Shown here in pieces: positions 35,386 through 44,566 of a stretch of DNA of 64,000 bases; the first letter of the stretch is position 1; each line of letters opens with the position of its first letter. The notes beneath the pieces were generated by a model. That model saw only the letters and a program-made list of their open reading frames with translations. It was not told where the DNA came from and did no database searches. Made by a program: the position numbers and the translations under genes. Source of the DNA: NCEH01 sp043195095 (GTDB lineage Bacteria > Pseudomonadota > Alphaproteobacteria > Rhizobiales > Xanthobacteraceae); assembly GCF_043195095.1 (NCBI RefSeq), contig NZ_JBAFWN010000004.1; one strand, written 5' to 3'.

Positions 35386-36107
35386 GCCGCGCCCTCCCAG
35401 CCCGGCACCAGCACGATGGCGAAATAGGGCGCGCGGGCATCGTCGCGCGCCGCCAGTGGAATATGGGTGCAGCCCGCCATGGTGCCGCGCTCCACATAGA
35501 TGGCGCGCTCCAGCCGGCCGGCGCGCTCCAGGGCGCGGCGGATCTTCGGCAAATTGCGGCCCACCTTCATGATCACGGCGGCATCGGCCTGGGCGAGGCG
35601 AAGGGCCAGCGCATCCTCGTTGAGCGTGCCGGGCAGCACCATCAGCACATCCTCGCCCTGGGCGATGGGCGCCCCCACCGTGGACCAGCAGCCGGACATG
35701 CCGGTGACGCCGGCGATCACCTCGGTCGGGAAGCGATGGGCGAGGCGCACGTGCAGGTGCATATAGGAGCCATAGAACAGCGGGTCACCCTCGCTGAGCA
35801 CCGCCACCGTCTGCCCCGCCATCAGCCGTTCGGCGAGCGCGGCCGCGCTGGCGTCGTAGAAGGCGGTGATGGCGCTGCGATAGGCCTCGTCGCGATGGTG
35901 GATTTCCGTCGTCACGGGATAGAGCAGCGGCACTTCCTCCGCGCCCGGCGGGAAATGGGCGCTGGCGATGGCGCGGGCATGGCTGGAGTTTCCGGCCTTG
36001 GCGAAATGCGCGATCACGTCCGCGGCGCCGAGCGCGCGAACGGCCTTCAGGGTGATGAGGTCCGGGTCTCCGGGCCCGACGCCGACACCGATCAAACGTC
36101 CCGTCAC
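35382..36107 (-). CDS. cobI: precorrin-2 C20-methyltransferase
   Basis: A 241-aa enzyme, from a GTG start at 36107 overlapping the cobH stop (GTGA). TGRLIGVGVGPGDPDLITLKA and VAVLSEGDPLFYGSYMHL are typical of CobI/CbiL. It methylates C20 of precorrin-2 and is the committed step of corrin formation. Confidence 0.95.
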   Translation of the reverse strand: MTGRLIGVGVGPGDPDLITLKAVRALGAADVIAHFAKAGNSSHARAIASAHFPPGAEEVPLLYPVTTEIHHRDEAYRSAITAFYDASAAALAERLMAGQTVAVLSEGDPLFYGSYMHLHVRLAHRFPTEVIAGVTGMSGCWSTVGAPIAQGEDVLMVLPGTLNEDALALRLAQADAAVIMKVGRNLPKIRRALERAGRLERAIYVERGTMAGCTHIPLAARDDARAPYFAIVLVPGWEGAA

Positions 36108-36739
36108 AGGCCGGCCCTCGCAAGCGAATTGAGCGCGGCGGCGGTGATGGCGCTGCCGCCGAGCCGTCCGCGCACGATGGCAAAGGGGATGCCGCGCGGG
36201 TTTTCCGCCAGCGCATCCTTGGATTCGGCCGCCCCCACGAAGCCCACCGGCATGCCGAGGATCGCGGCCGGGCGCGGCGCGCCGGCATCCAGCATTTCCA
36301 GCAGATGGAACAAGGCGGTCGGCGCATTGCCAATGGCCACCACCGCGCCCTCCAGATGGGGCCGCCATAATTCCAGCGCGGCGGCGGACCTCGTGGTGCC
36401 GAGCCGCTCCGCCAGCTCCGGCACCTGGGGTTCGCGCAAGGTGCACAGCACGGGATTATGCGCCGGCAGGCGGGCGCGGGTCACGCCATGGGCGACCATC
36501 TGCGCATCGCACAGGATCGGCGCGCCGGCCTTCAGCGCCGCGCGCGCGGCTTCCACGAACCCGGGGCCGAACAGGAAATCGCGCGCCGCCTCCACCAGCC
36601 CGCAGGCATGGATCATGCGCACGGCAAGGTCGGCCTCAGCTTCGCTGAAACGCGAGAGGTCCGCCTCGGCGCGGATGATGGCGAAGGAGCGCTCGTAAAT
36701 GGCGGCGCCATCGCGCACATAATCGAACCCGGCAACCAT
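36104..36739 (-). CDS. cobH: precorrin-8X methylmutase
   Basis: A 211-aa CobH/CbiC protein. IYERSFAIIRAEADLSRF and the stretch VVAIGNAPTALFHLLEM, followed by ILGMPVGFVGAAESKDAL, are typical. It moves the C11 methyl to C12, giving hydrogenobyrinate. The ATG overlaps the cobG stop by one base. Confidence 0.95.
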   Translation of the reverse strand: MVAGFDYVRDGAAIYERSFAIIRAEADLSRFSEAEADLAVRMIHACGLVEAARDFLFGPGFVEAARAALKAGAPILCDAQMVAHGVTRARLPAHNPVLCTLREPQVPELAERLGTTRSAAALELWRPHLEGAVVAIGNAPTALFHLLEMLDAGAPRPAAILGMPVGFVGAAESKDALAENPRGIPFAIVRGRLGGSAITAAALNSLARAGL

Positions 36740-39381
36740 CAGGCGGAACGCTCCTTAAAGGCCTGCGCAAGCAGGCGGGACAGGGCCTGCGCCCCGGTTT
36801 CGCCAGGGCTGCGGCCCGGCGCGGCGAGGCGGGTGAGGGTGGGGACGAGGGCGGAGGGCGAAAGCGCCGCCAGCGCCATACCCTCCGCCGTGCCGTCTCG
36901 CACGAGGGCGATGGGAAAGTCCACAGCGGGCGCGTTGCTTGGGGGCGCAGCGGGCGATGGCGCGCCGGGTGCGGGCAAGTCTGCCGCGCTTCGCGCGGTC
37001 GCCGGTTCGCGCCCCACCAGGGTCAAGGCGGCCGGCGCGGGATGGGCGCAGCCCTTGGCGCAGCCCGAGACATGCACCTCGAACGAGCCATCCAGCAGCG
37101 GGGCAAGCGCGCGCGCCACCTGCGGGGCGAGCGCGCGGGCCGACAGCCGGCCGGAGGCGCAGGCCGGCGCGCCTGGGCAGGCAGCCACGAAGCCGCGCGG
37201 GTCGGCGGGATCGGTGAGCAGGCCGAGGGCGGCTGCGGCTTGTTCCAGGCGCGCCACGCCGTTTCGCGTCAGGCCGACGGCGAGCAGGGCGCGGCCGGGG
37301 GCAAGGCGGATCTCCCGCGCGCCGGCCTGTTCGGCGGCCTCGATGAGGGCAACGAACGCCTCCGCCTCCAGCGCGCCGAACGGCAGTCCGATGCCTCGGG
37401 CGAACGTGCCGTCGGCCAGCGGGTGGAGGTGCAGCGGGCCGGGTCGGGTTTCGGGGGCAGGGGACGCGGCAGCGCGCCGCGCCGGAACATCACGCGCCCC
37501 AAGCGCCATCGTGCTCCCTCTCCCGCTTGCGGGGGAGGGCTGGGGTGGGGGCAGGGCGGTGAAGTCTTGAGAGTGAGGGCGCGAGCAATCGGCGCCTGCG
37601 TCCGCTTCCCCATTTGCATGAGTGCGGGTCGGCTGCGGTACGATGTCGACGAGGCACTTTTCCCCCTCCCCCTCCCCATCCCTCCCCCGCTCGCGGGAGA
37701 GGGGGCCGTGCAGCCCATGGGGCGGGAGAAGCTCGGGGGAATCGGCGCTTGTCCCTTCCGCGCCAGCTGCCGCTGGGGCCGTTCCGTCCTCCCCAAGCGC
37801 CACCGCGCTCCCTCTCCGGCTTGCGGGGGAGGGCTGGGGACAGGGCGGGTTCGAGAGGTCGTCCTCCCCAAGCGCCATCGTGCTCCCTCTCCCGCTTGCG
37901 GGGGAGGGCTGGGGTGGGGGCAGGGCGGTGAAGTCTTGAGAGTGAGGGCGCGAGCAATCGGCGCCTGCGTCCGCCTCCCCATTCGCGTGCGTGCGGGGCG
38001 GCTGGGGTGCGACGTCGGCGAGGCCCATTTCCCCCTCCCCAGCCCTCCCCCGCAAGCGGGAGAGGGGGCTGTGCGGCCCTTGGGACGGGAGAAGCTCGGG
38101 GGACTCGGAGCTTGTCCCTTCCGCGCCGGCTGCCGCTGGGGGCGTTCCGTCCTCCCCAAGCGCCACCGCGCTCCCTCTCCCGCTTGCGGGGGAGGGCTGG
38201 GGTGGGGGCGCGGCGGTGAAGTCTTGAGAGTGAGGGCGTGCGCGATCGGCGCCTGCGTCCGCTTCCCCATTTGCGTGCGTGCGGGGCGGCTGGGGTGCGA
38301 TGTCGACGAGGCACTTTTCCCCCTCCCCAGCCCTCCCCCGCACGCGGGAGAGGGGGCTGTGCGGCCCTTGGGACGGGAGAAGCTCGGGGGACTCGGCGCT
38401 TGTCCCTTCCGCGCCGGCTGCCGCCGGCGCCGGTCCGTCCTCCCCAAGCGCCATTGCGCTCCCTCTCCCGCCTGCGGGGGAGGGTTGGGGAGGGGGCGGG
38501 TTCGGGAGGTCGTCCTCCCCAATCGCCACCGTGCTCCCTCTCCCGCTTGCGGGGGAGGGCTGGGGTGGGGGCAGGGCGGTGAAGTCTTGAGGGTGCTGGG
38601 GTACGCGATCGGCGCCTGCGTCCGTTTCCCTATTTGCGTGCGTGCGGGGCGGCTGGGGTGCGATGTTGAGGCACTTTCCCCCCTCCCCAGCCCTCCCCCG
38701 CACGCGGGAGAGGGGGCCTTGGGGGCTATCGTCGGATGCGGCCCGGCGCAGCACATCTTCCATCCGCGCCGCGCGGCCGAGCGCGGCGATGCGGGCCAGG
38801 AGGTCGACCACGGCCGCGACCGCCTGCTGACGGCCGAATGTGCCGAGGGGCCGAGCGCGTGCCGCATCGCCGGCGAGGGACACCTGCCACGCCACGCCAT
38901 CGCCTGCCCGGACGGCTTGCAGCCGCACATCGGCCTTGGCGGCATCGAGCGGGCAGGCGCCGCCGCCGTCGATCACCACCGACACCTTCGGCCCGAGGCG
39001 CGGCAGCAGGCCGGCTTCTGCCACCGCCGCGCCGATTTCACCGGCCAGGAGCCGGGCGTCGGCGATCTCGGCGGCGTCGATGCCGGCGAGCGGCGAGGCA
39101 TCCAGGGCCAGGCCCTCGCGCGGCACCAAGGCGAGGGCGGCGACGGCGTGATTCAGCGGGCCGACAGTCTCGTCCGCCAGGCCGCGAATCTGGAGACTGC
39201 CGCGGGCGGTCACTTCCAATATGCCGTTGCCGAACGTCTGGGCGGCGCGTGCGAGCCCGATGAGCGCGCGCGGCGTGAAGATGCCGTCGGCGGGGACGAG
39301 GCGCACCAGAAGGCCGTCGCCGGTCTCCATGGGCGCGCTCAGCGCCGGGCAGGCGCCGCGTCGGCGGGAGAGCGCGCTCAT
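36739..39381 (-). CDS. cobG: precorrin-3B synthase CobG with large internal repeat expansion
   Basis: An 880-aa frame, against about 450-480 for known CobG. It is an O2-dependent sulfite-reductase-like Fe-S monooxygenase. The N-terminal part has CPALSAPMETGDGLLVRLVP; the C-terminal part has the Fe-S cysteine set ACPGAPACASG and VSGCAKGCAHP. About 400 residues between residues ~220 and ~630 are translated from tandem copies of a C/G-rich palindrome (units contain PLSRVRGRAGEGE, QPPRTHANGEADAGAD and PPPQPSPASGRGS). This falls at the linker between the two homologous halves, and the frame is never broken. Whether the enzyme still works is unknown. Confidence 0.88.
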   Translation of the reverse strand: MSALSRRRGACPALSAPMETGDGLLVRLVPADGIFTPRALIGLARAAQTFGNGILEVTARGSLQIRGLADETVGPLNHAVAALALVPREGLALDASPLAGIDAAEIADARLLAGEIGAAVAEAGLLPRLGPKVSVVIDGGGACPLDAAKADVRLQAVRAGDGVAWQVSLAGDAARARPLGTFGRQQAVAAVVDLLARIAALGRAARMEDVLRRAASDDSPQGPLSRVRGRAGEGGKCLNIAPQPPRTHANRETDAGADRVPQHPQDFTALPPPQPSPASGRGSTVAIGEDDLPNPPPPQPSPAGGRGSAMALGEDGPAPAAAGAEGTSAESPELLPSQGPHSPLSRVRGRAGEGEKCLVDIAPQPPRTHANGEADAGADRARPHSQDFTAAPPPQPSPASGRGSAVALGEDGTPPAAAGAEGTSSESPELLPSQGPHSPLSRLRGRAGEGEMGLADVAPQPPRTHANGEADAGADCSRPHSQDFTALPPPQPSPASGRGSTMALGEDDLSNPPCPQPSPASRRGSAVALGEDGTAPAAAGAEGTSADSPELLPPHGLHGPLSRERGRDGEGEGEKCLVDIVPQPTRTHANGEADAGADCSRPHSQDFTALPPPQPSPASGRGSTMALGARDVPARRAAASPAPETRPGPLHLHPLADGTFARGIGLPFGALEAEAFVALIEAAEQAGAREIRLAPGRALLAVGLTRNGVARLEQAAAALGLLTDPADPRGFVAACPGAPACASGRLSARALAPQVARALAPLLDGSFEVHVSGCAKGCAHPAPAALTLVGREPATARSAADLPAPGAPSPAAPPSNAPAVDFPIALVRDGTAEGMALAALSPSALVPTLTRLAAPGRSPGETGAQALSRLLAQAFKERSA
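37496..38722. repeat. tandem repeat array inside cobG
   Basis: The anchor GAAGTCTTGA occurs at 37,561, 37,930, 38,218 and 38,581, giving spacings of 369, 288 and 363 bases, all divisible by three. The longer units hold an extra block with another palindrome (GTCCTCCCCAAGCGCCA.. type). The palindrome core CCCTCTCCCGC..GCGGGGGAGGG is the family found in other gaps of the window. Confidence 0.92.
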
Positions 39382-42300
39382 TCCGCCGCCTCCGTGCCGA
39401 TGGTTCCTTGATGGCTTGTCTGCGCGGGCGTCCTTGCGTCTCCCGCTTGCGCGCGCAAGGCCGCAAGATCGCCGTCGAGATCGTTGCGGCGGGCGTGCCA
39501 CAGGCCGCGGCGGCGGGCATCCTCGAAACGGCGCGCCATGGCCTCCGCCGCCTGCGGATTTTCCCGCAGCAGGAAAGCGCGCACCGTCTCGTCCGCCAGA
39601 TAGGCCGCGTGAATCTGGTCCAACAGGTCCGATGGCACCTGATGGGTGGTCTCGGCGAAGGCCACCAGCCGGTCCACGGTTTCGGTCAGCTCGGCGGCGC
39701 CGCGCGGGCCGTGGCGCATCTGGCCGGCGATGAAGACCGGCGATACCCGGCCATGGACGATGCGCGCCAGCGCATCCTTCAAGGCGCGGGCCTTCGGCCG
39801 CTCGGGATCGCTGGTGTCCAGCACCACCAGATCCACCGCCTTGCCGAGCAGCGCGGCGGCGGCGGCGAACCCGCCCATGAAGGCCCCGTCCTCGGCGCCG
39901 TCCAGCAGGTCGCGGGCGGGATCATCGGCGCCGTGCAGCAGCGCATCGGCGCGCGCGACCTGGGCCGCGAAGGCGCCGGCGGCCGGGCGGGCCGCGCCAT
40001 CGGGTCCGTCATAGACATGGGAGGCGGCGGCAAGATACGCGGCGCCGAGTTCGCTGCGGTCGGCAAACGCGCCGCGCGCCAACGCGTCCTCGATGCCCGC
40101 GCCATAGGCCCCCGGTGCCGAGCCGAAAATGCGGGCCACATCGCCGCCGGCGCGGACCTGGGCGGCGAGCGGATTTTCGCTCTCCTCCTCCTCGCGGGCC
40201 GCGACCGCGCGGGCGGCGGCGTCCAGCAAGGCCAATTGGGCGGGGAAAATGTCACGGAACAGGCCGGAGACGCGCCAGCTCACGTCCACGCGCGGCCGGC
40301 CCATGCTCGCCGGCGGCAGCACCTCGATGCCGGTGACGCGGCCGCTGGCGTGGTCCCACACCGGCCGGCAGCCCATGAGATGCAGCCCCTGGGCGATTTC
40401 CTCGCCTCCGGTGCGCAAGGTGGCGCTGCCCCAGAGGTCGATGACCACCGCGCGGGGATAATCGCCGTGCTCCTGCAGATAGGCGCGCACCACCTCTTCC
40501 GCCGCCAGGCGCCCGAGGTCGAGCGCGGTGGGGGTGGGCAGATGGCGCGGATCGGCGGTGAAGAGATTGCGCCCGGTGGGCAGCACGTCGCGCCGCCCGC
40601 GCGCCGGAGCGCCCGCCGGACCCGCGCTCACATGGCGGCCGTCGAGGGCGGCGAGGAGGGCGGCGCGCTCGGCTTCCGCGCTCGGCGCGCGCTCCGCATC
40701 GCCGTCGGCGCTGCCATAGATGTGCAGTCCGTCCTTCACCTGCATGTCCTTGACGTCGCAGAGCCAGGCGTCGATGCGGCGCAGCGCCTCGTTGGGATCG
40801 CTCGCGCCATCGACCCCGGCGCGGACCGAAAGGCCGGTCTCGCCCGCCCGCTCCACGATCAGCCGGGCGAGGCGGTCGCGGCGGCGCGGGTCGAGGCCGT
40901 CGGCTTCGGCATATTCGTCCACCAGCCGTTCGAGCGCCTGCTCGGCTTCGGTGAGCCCGGCTCCGGTGAGCGGCGGCGGCAGATGGCCGAGCGTCACCGC
41001 CGCGATGCGCCGCTTCGCCTGCGCCGCCTCGCCGGGGTTGGAGACGATGAAGGGATAGATCACCGGCAGCGGCCCGAGCACGGCTTGGGGAAAGCAGTCG
41101 GGCGTCAGCGCTACGGCCTTTCCGGGCAGCCATTCCAGCGTGCCGTGTGCGCCCATATGCACCAGCGCATGGACATCGAGCCCGTGCCGCAGCCACAGGC
41201 CGAAAGCCAGCAGGCCATGGCGCGGCGGCAGCGCGGGGTCGTGATAGTCCGCCCGCCGGTCCAGCGATGCGCCGCGATCGGGCGCGAGGGCCACCGTGAC
41301 AGTGCCGAATTGGGCGCAGCGGACATGGAAGGCACCGTCGCGCAGGTCGCGATCCTCTTCCGGCGCGCCCCAGGCGGCGGTGACAGCGGCGCGGACGGGT
41401 TCGGGGAGGGCGGCGAACAGGCGCTGATAGTCGGCGAGCGGCAGGGCCTGCGTCGGGACGATCCGGTCCAGCAGGGCTTTTGAGTGGGCGGGTGCCGTGC
41501 CGGCGGCATAGCCCGCCTCCGCCAGGGTTTCGAGTGCCCGCCGCACGCTTTCCGGCACATCGAGCCCCACCGCATAGCCGGTGCGGCCGGGGGCGCCGGG
41601 ATAATCCGGCATCAGAACGGCGATGCGACGCTCCGCGCGGGGCGTGCGGGCGAGGCGGATCAAGGCGGCGGCGCGCGCCGCCACATGGGTGATGGCCTGC
41701 GGCTCGGCGCGGTTCAGCGCGGCGGTGAAGGCGAGGTCCGCGTCCGGGGCGGCCATGTCCTTGAAGGAGATGGCGCCGGCCAGCACCCGCCCGTCCAGCT
41801 CCGGCAGCACCACATGCATGGCGAGATCGGCGGCGGCGAGGCCGCGCGGGCTTCGCTCCCAGGCGTCCCGCGCCGTGGTGGCGGGAATGATCTGGAGCAC
41901 CGGCGGGCCGCCGGCGGGGAACAGGCCGTCCGCATCCCCGGCCGCGAACGCGGTGGCGGTGAGGATCAGGTCCGGGGCCGCCTGCGCGATGGCGTCGCGC
42001 ACGAAGGCGCGGGAGTGGGGATCTTTCAGGCTGGCGAGAAACACCGGCACAGGCGCGATGCCCCGCGCGCCGAGTGCGGCACAGAGGTCGTCGATGGGGG
42101 CGAGGTCTCCGGCCAGCCACATGGAACGGTAGAACAGGATGAGGGCGCGGGGAGAGGGGCCGTGTGAGCCGGACTGGACTGCCGAGCGCGCTTCGTCATC
42201 CCCGGGCCTGTCCCGGGGATCCACGCCGCGCCCCACGGTCCGACTTTGCCCGTTCGTTCCTTCCGGCACCGCGTGGATGGCCGGGACAGGCCCGGCCATG

Positions 42301-42920
42301 ACGGCCCCTTGGACCGGAGCGGCAAGCGGGACGGTCCACACCACGTCCGCCAGGTCCACCGCGCCGGCATCCGGCAGATAGAAGCTCGCGGGCGGAACGC
42401 TTTTCGGCGCGGCGATCTCGGCGCCTGTCTCCCCCCGCACCACGCGCGCCACCCGCTCCAGCAGCGCGGCCATATTGTCTGGCCCGCCCTGGCGGAAATA
42501 GCCGAGCCATGCGGCCAGCTCCGCCGCCGGCACGGTGGAGAGGGCGGCAAGGCGCGGATCGTCCTGGTCCTCGCCGGGCAGCAGAGCGAGCGCGATGCGG
42601 CGCGCGCGCGCCAGCTCGGCGAGCCGCTCGGCGCCATAGCGCCACCAGTCGAGCCCGCCCAATTGCCGCACCAAGATCACCTTGGCGTGGCGCGCCGCCT
42701 TGTCGATCCACAGATCCACCGACATGGGATGGCGCAGATCCTTCAGCCGCGCGAGCCGCAGGCTCGGCAGCCGGTCGCGGCCCCGCCGCCAAGCCGCCGC
42801 GAGCGCCAGGAGGTCGCTGTCGGTGAAGGACAAGGCCAGCACATCGCCGGGAGGCTGGCGCAGGTCGATGGGCTCGGCCAGGTCCTCGATGGTGGCGGAT
42901 GTGCTCGCGAGCAGATGCAT
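39378..42920 (-). CDS. cobN: cobaltochelatase subunit CobN
   Basis: An 1180-aa magnesium-chelatase-H-like protein, the large subunit of the aerobic cobaltochelatase (with CobS and CobT, not in the window). LILFYRSMWLAGDLAPIDDL and MGAHGTLEWLPGKAVALTPDCFP are family landmarks. It inserts Co(II) into hydrogenobyrinate a,c-diamide with ATP. An in-frame repeat of about 40 residues (AGPVPAIHAVPEGTNGQ.. to ..RDRPGDDE) is inserted near residue 208. The start MHLLASTSATIEDL fits the family, and the gene overlaps cobG by four bases. Confidence 0.93.
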   Translation of the reverse strand: MHLLASTSATIEDLAEPIDLRQPPGDVLALSFTDSDLLALAAAWRRGRDRLPSLRLARLKDLRHPMSVDLWIDKAARHAKVILVRQLGGLDWWRYGAERLAELARARRIALALLPGEDQDDPRLAALSTVPAAELAAWLGYFRQGGPDNMAALLERVARVVRGETGAEIAAPKSVPPASFYLPDAGAVDLADVVWTVPLAAPVQGAVMAGPVPAIHAVPEGTNGQSRTVGRGVDPRDRPGDDEARSAVQSGSHGPSPRALILFYRSMWLAGDLAPIDDLCAALGARGIAPVPVFLASLKDPHSRAFVRDAIAQAAPDLILTATAFAAGDADGLFPAGGPPVLQIIPATTARDAWERSPRGLAAADLAMHVVLPELDGRVLAGAISFKDMAAPDADLAFTAALNRAEPQAITHVAARAAALIRLARTPRAERRIAVLMPDYPGAPGRTGYAVGLDVPESVRRALETLAEAGYAAGTAPAHSKALLDRIVPTQALPLADYQRLFAALPEPVRAAVTAAWGAPEEDRDLRDGAFHVRCAQFGTVTVALAPDRGASLDRRADYHDPALPPRHGLLAFGLWLRHGLDVHALVHMGAHGTLEWLPGKAVALTPDCFPQAVLGPLPVIYPFIVSNPGEAAQAKRRIAAVTLGHLPPPLTGAGLTEAEQALERLVDEYAEADGLDPRRRDRLARLIVERAGETGLSVRAGVDGASDPNEALRRIDAWLCDVKDMQVKDGLHIYGSADGDAERAPSAEAERAALLAALDGRHVSAGPAGAPARGRRDVLPTGRNLFTADPRHLPTPTALDLGRLAAEEVVRAYLQEHGDYPRAVVIDLWGSATLRTGGEEIAQGLHLMGCRPVWDHASGRVTGIEVLPPASMGRPRVDVSWRVSGLFRDIFPAQLALLDAAARAVAAREEEESENPLAAQVRAGGDVARIFGSAPGAYGAGIEDALARGAFADRSELGAAYLAAASHVYDGPDGAARPAAGAFAAQVARADALLHGADDPARDLLDGAEDGAFMGGFAAAAALLGKAVDLVVLDTSDPERPKARALKDALARIVHGRVSPVFIAGQMRHGPRGAAELTETVDRLVAFAETTHQVPSDLLDQIHAAYLADETVRAFLLRENPQAAEAMARRFEDARRRGLWHARRNDLDGDLAALRAQAGDARTPAQTSHQGTIGTEAAE
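42190..42305. repeat. REP-like repeat inserted in frame within cobN
   Basis: CGTCATCCCCGGGCCTGTCCCGGGGATCCACGCCGCG and, after a spacer, GCGTGGATGGCCGGGACAGGCCCGGCCATGACG form two hairpins in the REP-like arrangement also seen at 34.4 kb. The frame of cobN continues through it. Confidence 0.85.
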
Positions 42921-42938
42921 GGAAAGGGCGATCCCGCC

Positions 42939-43994
42939 TCAGGCCGAAAGCGCCGGTTCCGGCGCCAGCAGCGCGCGTTCCACCGCAGTGCGGTCGAAGC
43001 CCTTCAGGCCGATCACCACCAGCGCGCCGGTGCGCGGCTCGTCCGCCCGCCACGGCCGGTCGAACTGGTGGGAAACCCGCGTGCCCACGCCCTGCACCAG
43101 CAGGCGCAGGGGCTTGCCGGCGACATTGGCGAAGCCCTTCACCCGCAGCACGTCCGGCGTTTCGGCGGCACGCGCCACGCGGGCGGCGAGGGCGGCGGGA
43201 TCGGCGATCTCCGGCAGGCGGACGATGAAGCTGTCGAAATCGTCGTGGTCGTGGTCCAGCTCGTCGTCATGATGGGTGCGGCGGGCGTCGATCTCGTCCT
43301 CCGTGCCGATTCCGAGGCCGAGCAGGATCGCCGCGTCCACCTTGCCGCCAGCGGAGCGCACCACCTTCACGGCGCGCGGCAGGGCTTTTGCGATGCGGGC
43401 GTCGGCGATTTCCGCGCCGGCGGCATCCAGCAGGTCGGACTTGGAGAGGATGATGAGGTCGGCGCAGGCGATCTGGTCCTCGAAAACTTCTTCCACCGGG
43501 TCGTCATGGTCGAGCGTGTCGTCGGCGGCGCGCTGGGCGGCGAGGGCCGCGAGATCGTCCGCGACCCGGCCGGCGGCGAGCGCCGGGCCGTCCACCACCG
43601 CCACCACGCCGTCCACCGTGACCCGGCTCTTGATGGCGGGCCATTGGAACGCCTGCACCAGCGGCTTGGGCAGGGCAAGGCCCGAGGTCTCGATGAGGAT
43701 ATGGTCCACGCGCGGGGTGCGGGAGAGGATGAGGTCCAGCGCGGGGACGAAATCGTCCGCCACCGTGCAGCACAGGCAGCCGTTGGCCAGCTCGACGATA
43801 TTATCCTCCGGGCAGCTCTCGATGCCGCAGCCCTTCAGGATCTCGCCGTCGATGCCCACGTCGCCGAACTCGTTGACGATCACGGCGAGGCGCTTGCCCT
43901 GGGCATTTTCCAGAATGTTGCGGATCAGGGTGGTCTTCCCCGCGCCGAGGAAGCCGGTGACGATGGTGCAGGGGATGCGGGCGAGAGAGGTCAT
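42939..43994 (-). CDS. cobW: CobW-type GTPase (cobalamin-associated metallochaperone)
   Basis: A 351-aa COG0523 GTPase. The P-loop GFLGAGKTTLIRN and the metal-binding GCLCC motif (ELANGCLCCTVADDF) are near the N-terminus, and a His/Asp-rich linker (HHDDELDHDHDD) precedes the CobW C-terminal domain. Family members supply cobalt to CobNST; the position between cobN and a cobalamin riboswitch supports that. The gene starts at 43994, overlapping the DUF1636 stop by four bases. Confidence 0.94.
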   Translation of the reverse strand: MTSLARIPCTIVTGFLGAGKTTLIRNILENAQGKRLAVIVNEFGDVGIDGEILKGCGIESCPEDNIVELANGCLCCTVADDFVPALDLILSRTPRVDHILIETSGLALPKPLVQAFQWPAIKSRVTVDGVVAVVDGPALAAGRVADDLAALAAQRAADDTLDHDDPVEEVFEDQIACADLIILSKSDLLDAAGAEIADARIAKALPRAVKVVRSAGGKVDAAILLGLGIGTEDEIDARRTHHDDELDHDHDDFDSFIVRLPEIADPAALAARVARAAETPDVLRVKGFANVAGKPLRLLVQGVGTRVSHQFDRPWRADEPRTGALVVIGLKGFDRTAVERALLAPEPALSA

Positions 43995-44536
43995 CGCTGG
44001 TCCTCGGAGAAGGTCATGGGAGGGATGCGGGCAACCATGCCGCGCTTGAGGCTGTCGGGCCGCCCGCGCCAGGGCAGGATGCCGTCCGTGGAGGTGGCGA
44101 ACAGCGCCGCGCCGGTCAAAAGGTCGGCGGCGCTGTCGGGCGAAAGATCGCCGAACACGTAGGACCAGCCGCCGGTGCGCACCAAGGCGGCGGAAAGCGC
44201 GCGCTTGCAATTGGAGAGGCAGCGCACCTCCTTCACGGCGATGGCCGGGTCCCCGCCCGTTGCCGCGACGCGCATCGCCTCCCGCGCAAGCGCGGCGCCG
44301 GCGGGTGGCGCGTCGGTGGCCGCGCCGGCGAGCTTGCAGGTGGTGCAGACGAACAGGGTTACGGCGGGAACGCTGGCGACGCGCAGGGAATCGCGTGCCG
44401 GCCCGTCGGCGGGCGTGCCGCTTCGCACCATCGTCTCGCTCCCCGCGAAAGGCGAATCGTCGTTGGAAGGTCGCTCCACGCCGGTTTCCATGGGTGCGAG
44501 CGGCCCGCGCAGGCGTGCCACGGGAAGAATCGCCAT
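43991..44536 (-). CDS. DUF1636 family protein, riboswitch-proximal gene of the cob operon
   Basis: A 181-aa protein. The DUF1636 core starts at about residue 57: VTLFVCTTCKLAG, EVRCLSNCKRALSAAL, GGWSYVFGDLSPDSAADLL and GILPWRGRPDSLKRGMVARIPP. The four cysteines suggest a thioredoxin-like [2Fe-2S] ferredoxin fold; such proteins travel with cobW in cobalamin loci. The N-terminal 55 residues are not conserved, so the true start may be Met16 (44491) or Met36 (44431) rather than 44536. It is the first gene after the riboswitch. Confidence 0.85.
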   Translation of the reverse strand: MAILPVARLRGPLAPMETGVERPSNDDSPFAGSETMVRSGTPADGPARDSLRVASVPAVTLFVCTTCKLAGAATDAPPAGAALAREAMRVAATGGDPAIAVKEVRCLSNCKRALSAALVRTGGWSYVFGDLSPDSAADLLTGAALFATSTDGILPWRGRPDSLKRGMVARIPPMTFSEDQR

Positions 44537-44566
44537 GCCAGGGCACCCCGCCCGGCACGCGTCCTT

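Noticed and set aside
37496..38722. The repeat array as a CRISPR
   Set aside because: Units are about 290-370 bases with no short repeats and unique spacers, no cas genes are present, and units share their whole sequence.
36739..39381. cobG as a pseudogene or two genes
   Set aside because: The frame is continuous, all Fe-S cysteines remain and the insertion lies at a domain linker. I keep it as one CDS but flag the insertion.
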